Part shown: positions 63,137 through 64,000 of the stretch, piece by piece
Position numbering within the stretch: position 1 is the stretch's first letter
Layout: each line of letters starts with the position of its first letter
From: Lethocerus indicus
Lineage: Eukaryota > Arthropoda > Insecta > Hemiptera > Belostomatidae
NCBI GenBank assembly: GCA_019843655.1
Contig: JACDQD010000006.1
Coordinates: 11,648,034 to 11,712,033, forward strand
DNA: 64,000 bases
Reading direction: 5' to 3'
Notes under the pieces: generated by a model
Databases searched by the model: none
The model's input: the letters and a program-made list of their open reading frames with translations, nothing else
What the model was told of the DNA's origin: nothing
Program-made: the position numbers and the translations under genes

Positions 63137-63186
63137 AGTGCTGTTTCTATTCCGGCTGGCACTGCGCAATACCGCCCCTTCAACAG
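63137..63186 (+). CDS. Third supported coding exon of the same unrecognised gene; gene continues off the right edge
   Basis: Seen: acceptor GTTTATATTTCAG, donor CAACAG|GTCAAT, length 50 bp. Frame 1 reads SAVSIPAGTAQYRPFN plus two bases (AG), so it enters in phase 0, as required by the exon ending at 53521, and leaves in phase 2. No later exon that accepts phase 2 was found in the last 800 bp, so the next one lies beyond the window. The peptide is Ala/Pro/Ser-rich and gives no family assignment. The donor is weaker than those of the other exons because +4/+5 are not consensus. Inferred: continuation of the low-complexity N-terminal region. The intron to the left is about 9.6 kb and may hold the optional exon at 60791. 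Confidence 0.55.
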
Positions 63187-64000
63187 GTCAATGAGTCGTG
63201 AAACAATATCGCTATTTTGGTTCCTGCCAACTATTATTAAGCTATACCGCTAATACACAAGACGTATCCCTAGTATATTCTTCGTAAACACGTACATAAT
63301 AGTGTACATTATCTGATCTGAATATGTTTATAATTACCGGAAAATTCTCCCACCGCGTTTGTTGTCTTTGAAGTTATCTCTACCAAACGAGTTGACGACC
63401 GTGGCCATTAATTATCGATGTAGCGTTCTTTTTACAAATAATAACCACTTTTCGGTGGTTATTATTGGTTTTCATAGCTTAGTAGATAATATTAAGGTGG
63501 TAAAACGTAAAACAAATTTGTGGGAAAACTTGTTAAGGGACGATATCACTGTAATAATTCGAAGCGAATGTTGTACTGAAATTTGTAAAAGTAGAAAAAT
63601 AGAAGAAACTACCGATGGGGCTATGTTATGCGGGAGGGAAATGGAGTGGGAGGGAGGGGGGCGTTCAGTGGCCTTTGGAACCATTTCGCAGATTTTCGGA
63701 TTAATTTAGTCCCGGGCCGGCCGCGATGTGAATGCCCTCGGTCAACCTTCAAGGAGTTAGAACCCCGCTCTATTTTTACTGGGCAAGGACACAAATTGAT
63801 CCTGGCTTTTAAGACGAGATTATTCGTGTCCGGGCTACTCTCATATTTCAGACTAAACACCGGGGCAATACAAACAAAGCGCGAGGATTCTCATAGTGTA
63901 CTTATTTAACAATTAACAAATGTATACCTGCAATAAACAATTTAAGAGACTGGCTTATATATAGCTCCTGTACACTCGTTAGAATTCAGTTCTATAGTTC
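63187..64000 (+). other. Intron DNA after the third exon
   Basis: AT-rich with the 12-bp hairpin and a G-rich patch (63630-63660). No phase-2 acceptor exon seen. Confidence 0.5.
63437..63466. repeat. Perfect 12-bp hairpin with 6-nt loop
   Basis: Seen: AATAATAACCAC, loop TTTTCG, then GTGGTTATTATT. Lies 250 bp past the exon ending at 63186, so within the next intron. Too short for a microRNA precursor. Confidence 0.75.

Noticed and set aside
1..64000. CRISPR array, rRNA genes, bacterial operons, viral genes
   Set aside because: No regular spacer-repeat array, no conserved rRNA segments, no tightly packed frames, and no viral protein motifs were seen.

Overview
The window looks like nuclear DNA of an arthropod, most likely an insect with a fairly large, intron-rich genome. 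The evidence is: AT-rich sequence without obvious CpG loss, short GT-AG exons more than 10 kb apart, a decayed mariner-type element at a TA target, (CT)n and (CA)n microsatellites, tRNA-derived fragments, and GAGA, Pho/YY1 and RFX-type motifs. No bacterial-style genes, rRNA genes, intact tRNA genes or CRISPR arrays were seen. Species-level assignment is not possible from the sequence alone. Nearly all long open frames lack splice, promoter and family support, and I treat them as chance.

The best-supported gene is on the plus strand in the right half. Three short exons have canonical splice sites and agree in phase: 40115-40185 (ends phase 1), 53475-53521 (supplies the missing two bases, ends phase 0) and 63137-63186 (starts phase 0, ends phase 2). 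The joined frame stays open and the gene must run past the right edge. I do not recognise the protein. A CpG-rich block with a GA tract and a strong donor (41.57-41.94 kb) could be an alternative promoter, and 60791-60880 could be an alternative terminal exon. Weaker plus-strand exon candidates lie at 970-1029, 13005-13151 and 25059-25239.

The rest is intronic or intergenic. Noncoding items of interest are: (i) a hammerhead-ribozyme-like core on the minus strand at 24365-24401, with all conserved core bases and a 4-bp stem I, plus three decayed relatives; (ii) a 207-bp mariner derivative (37751-37957) that keeps the transposase C-terminal remnant; (iii) a consensus RFX X-box immediately before a 104-codon frame at 49345-49659; (iv) a GAGA tract beside three Pho/YY1 cores (15376-15482), which resembles a Polycomb response element or promoter; (v) several perfect hairpins; and (vi) many GC-rich blocks rich in TAAT motifs set in AT-rich DNA, as expected of regulatory DNA around a developmental gene.

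Reading left to right: 0-13 kb holds weak exon candidates, a diverged dispersed repeat (two copies) and GC-rich blocks. 13-25 kb holds the PRE-like block, retroelement remnants, microsatellites and the hammerhead-like element. 25-40 kb is mostly featureless AT-rich DNA with the mariner element. 40-64 kb contains the supported gene, the putative internal promoters and the X-box-linked small frame.
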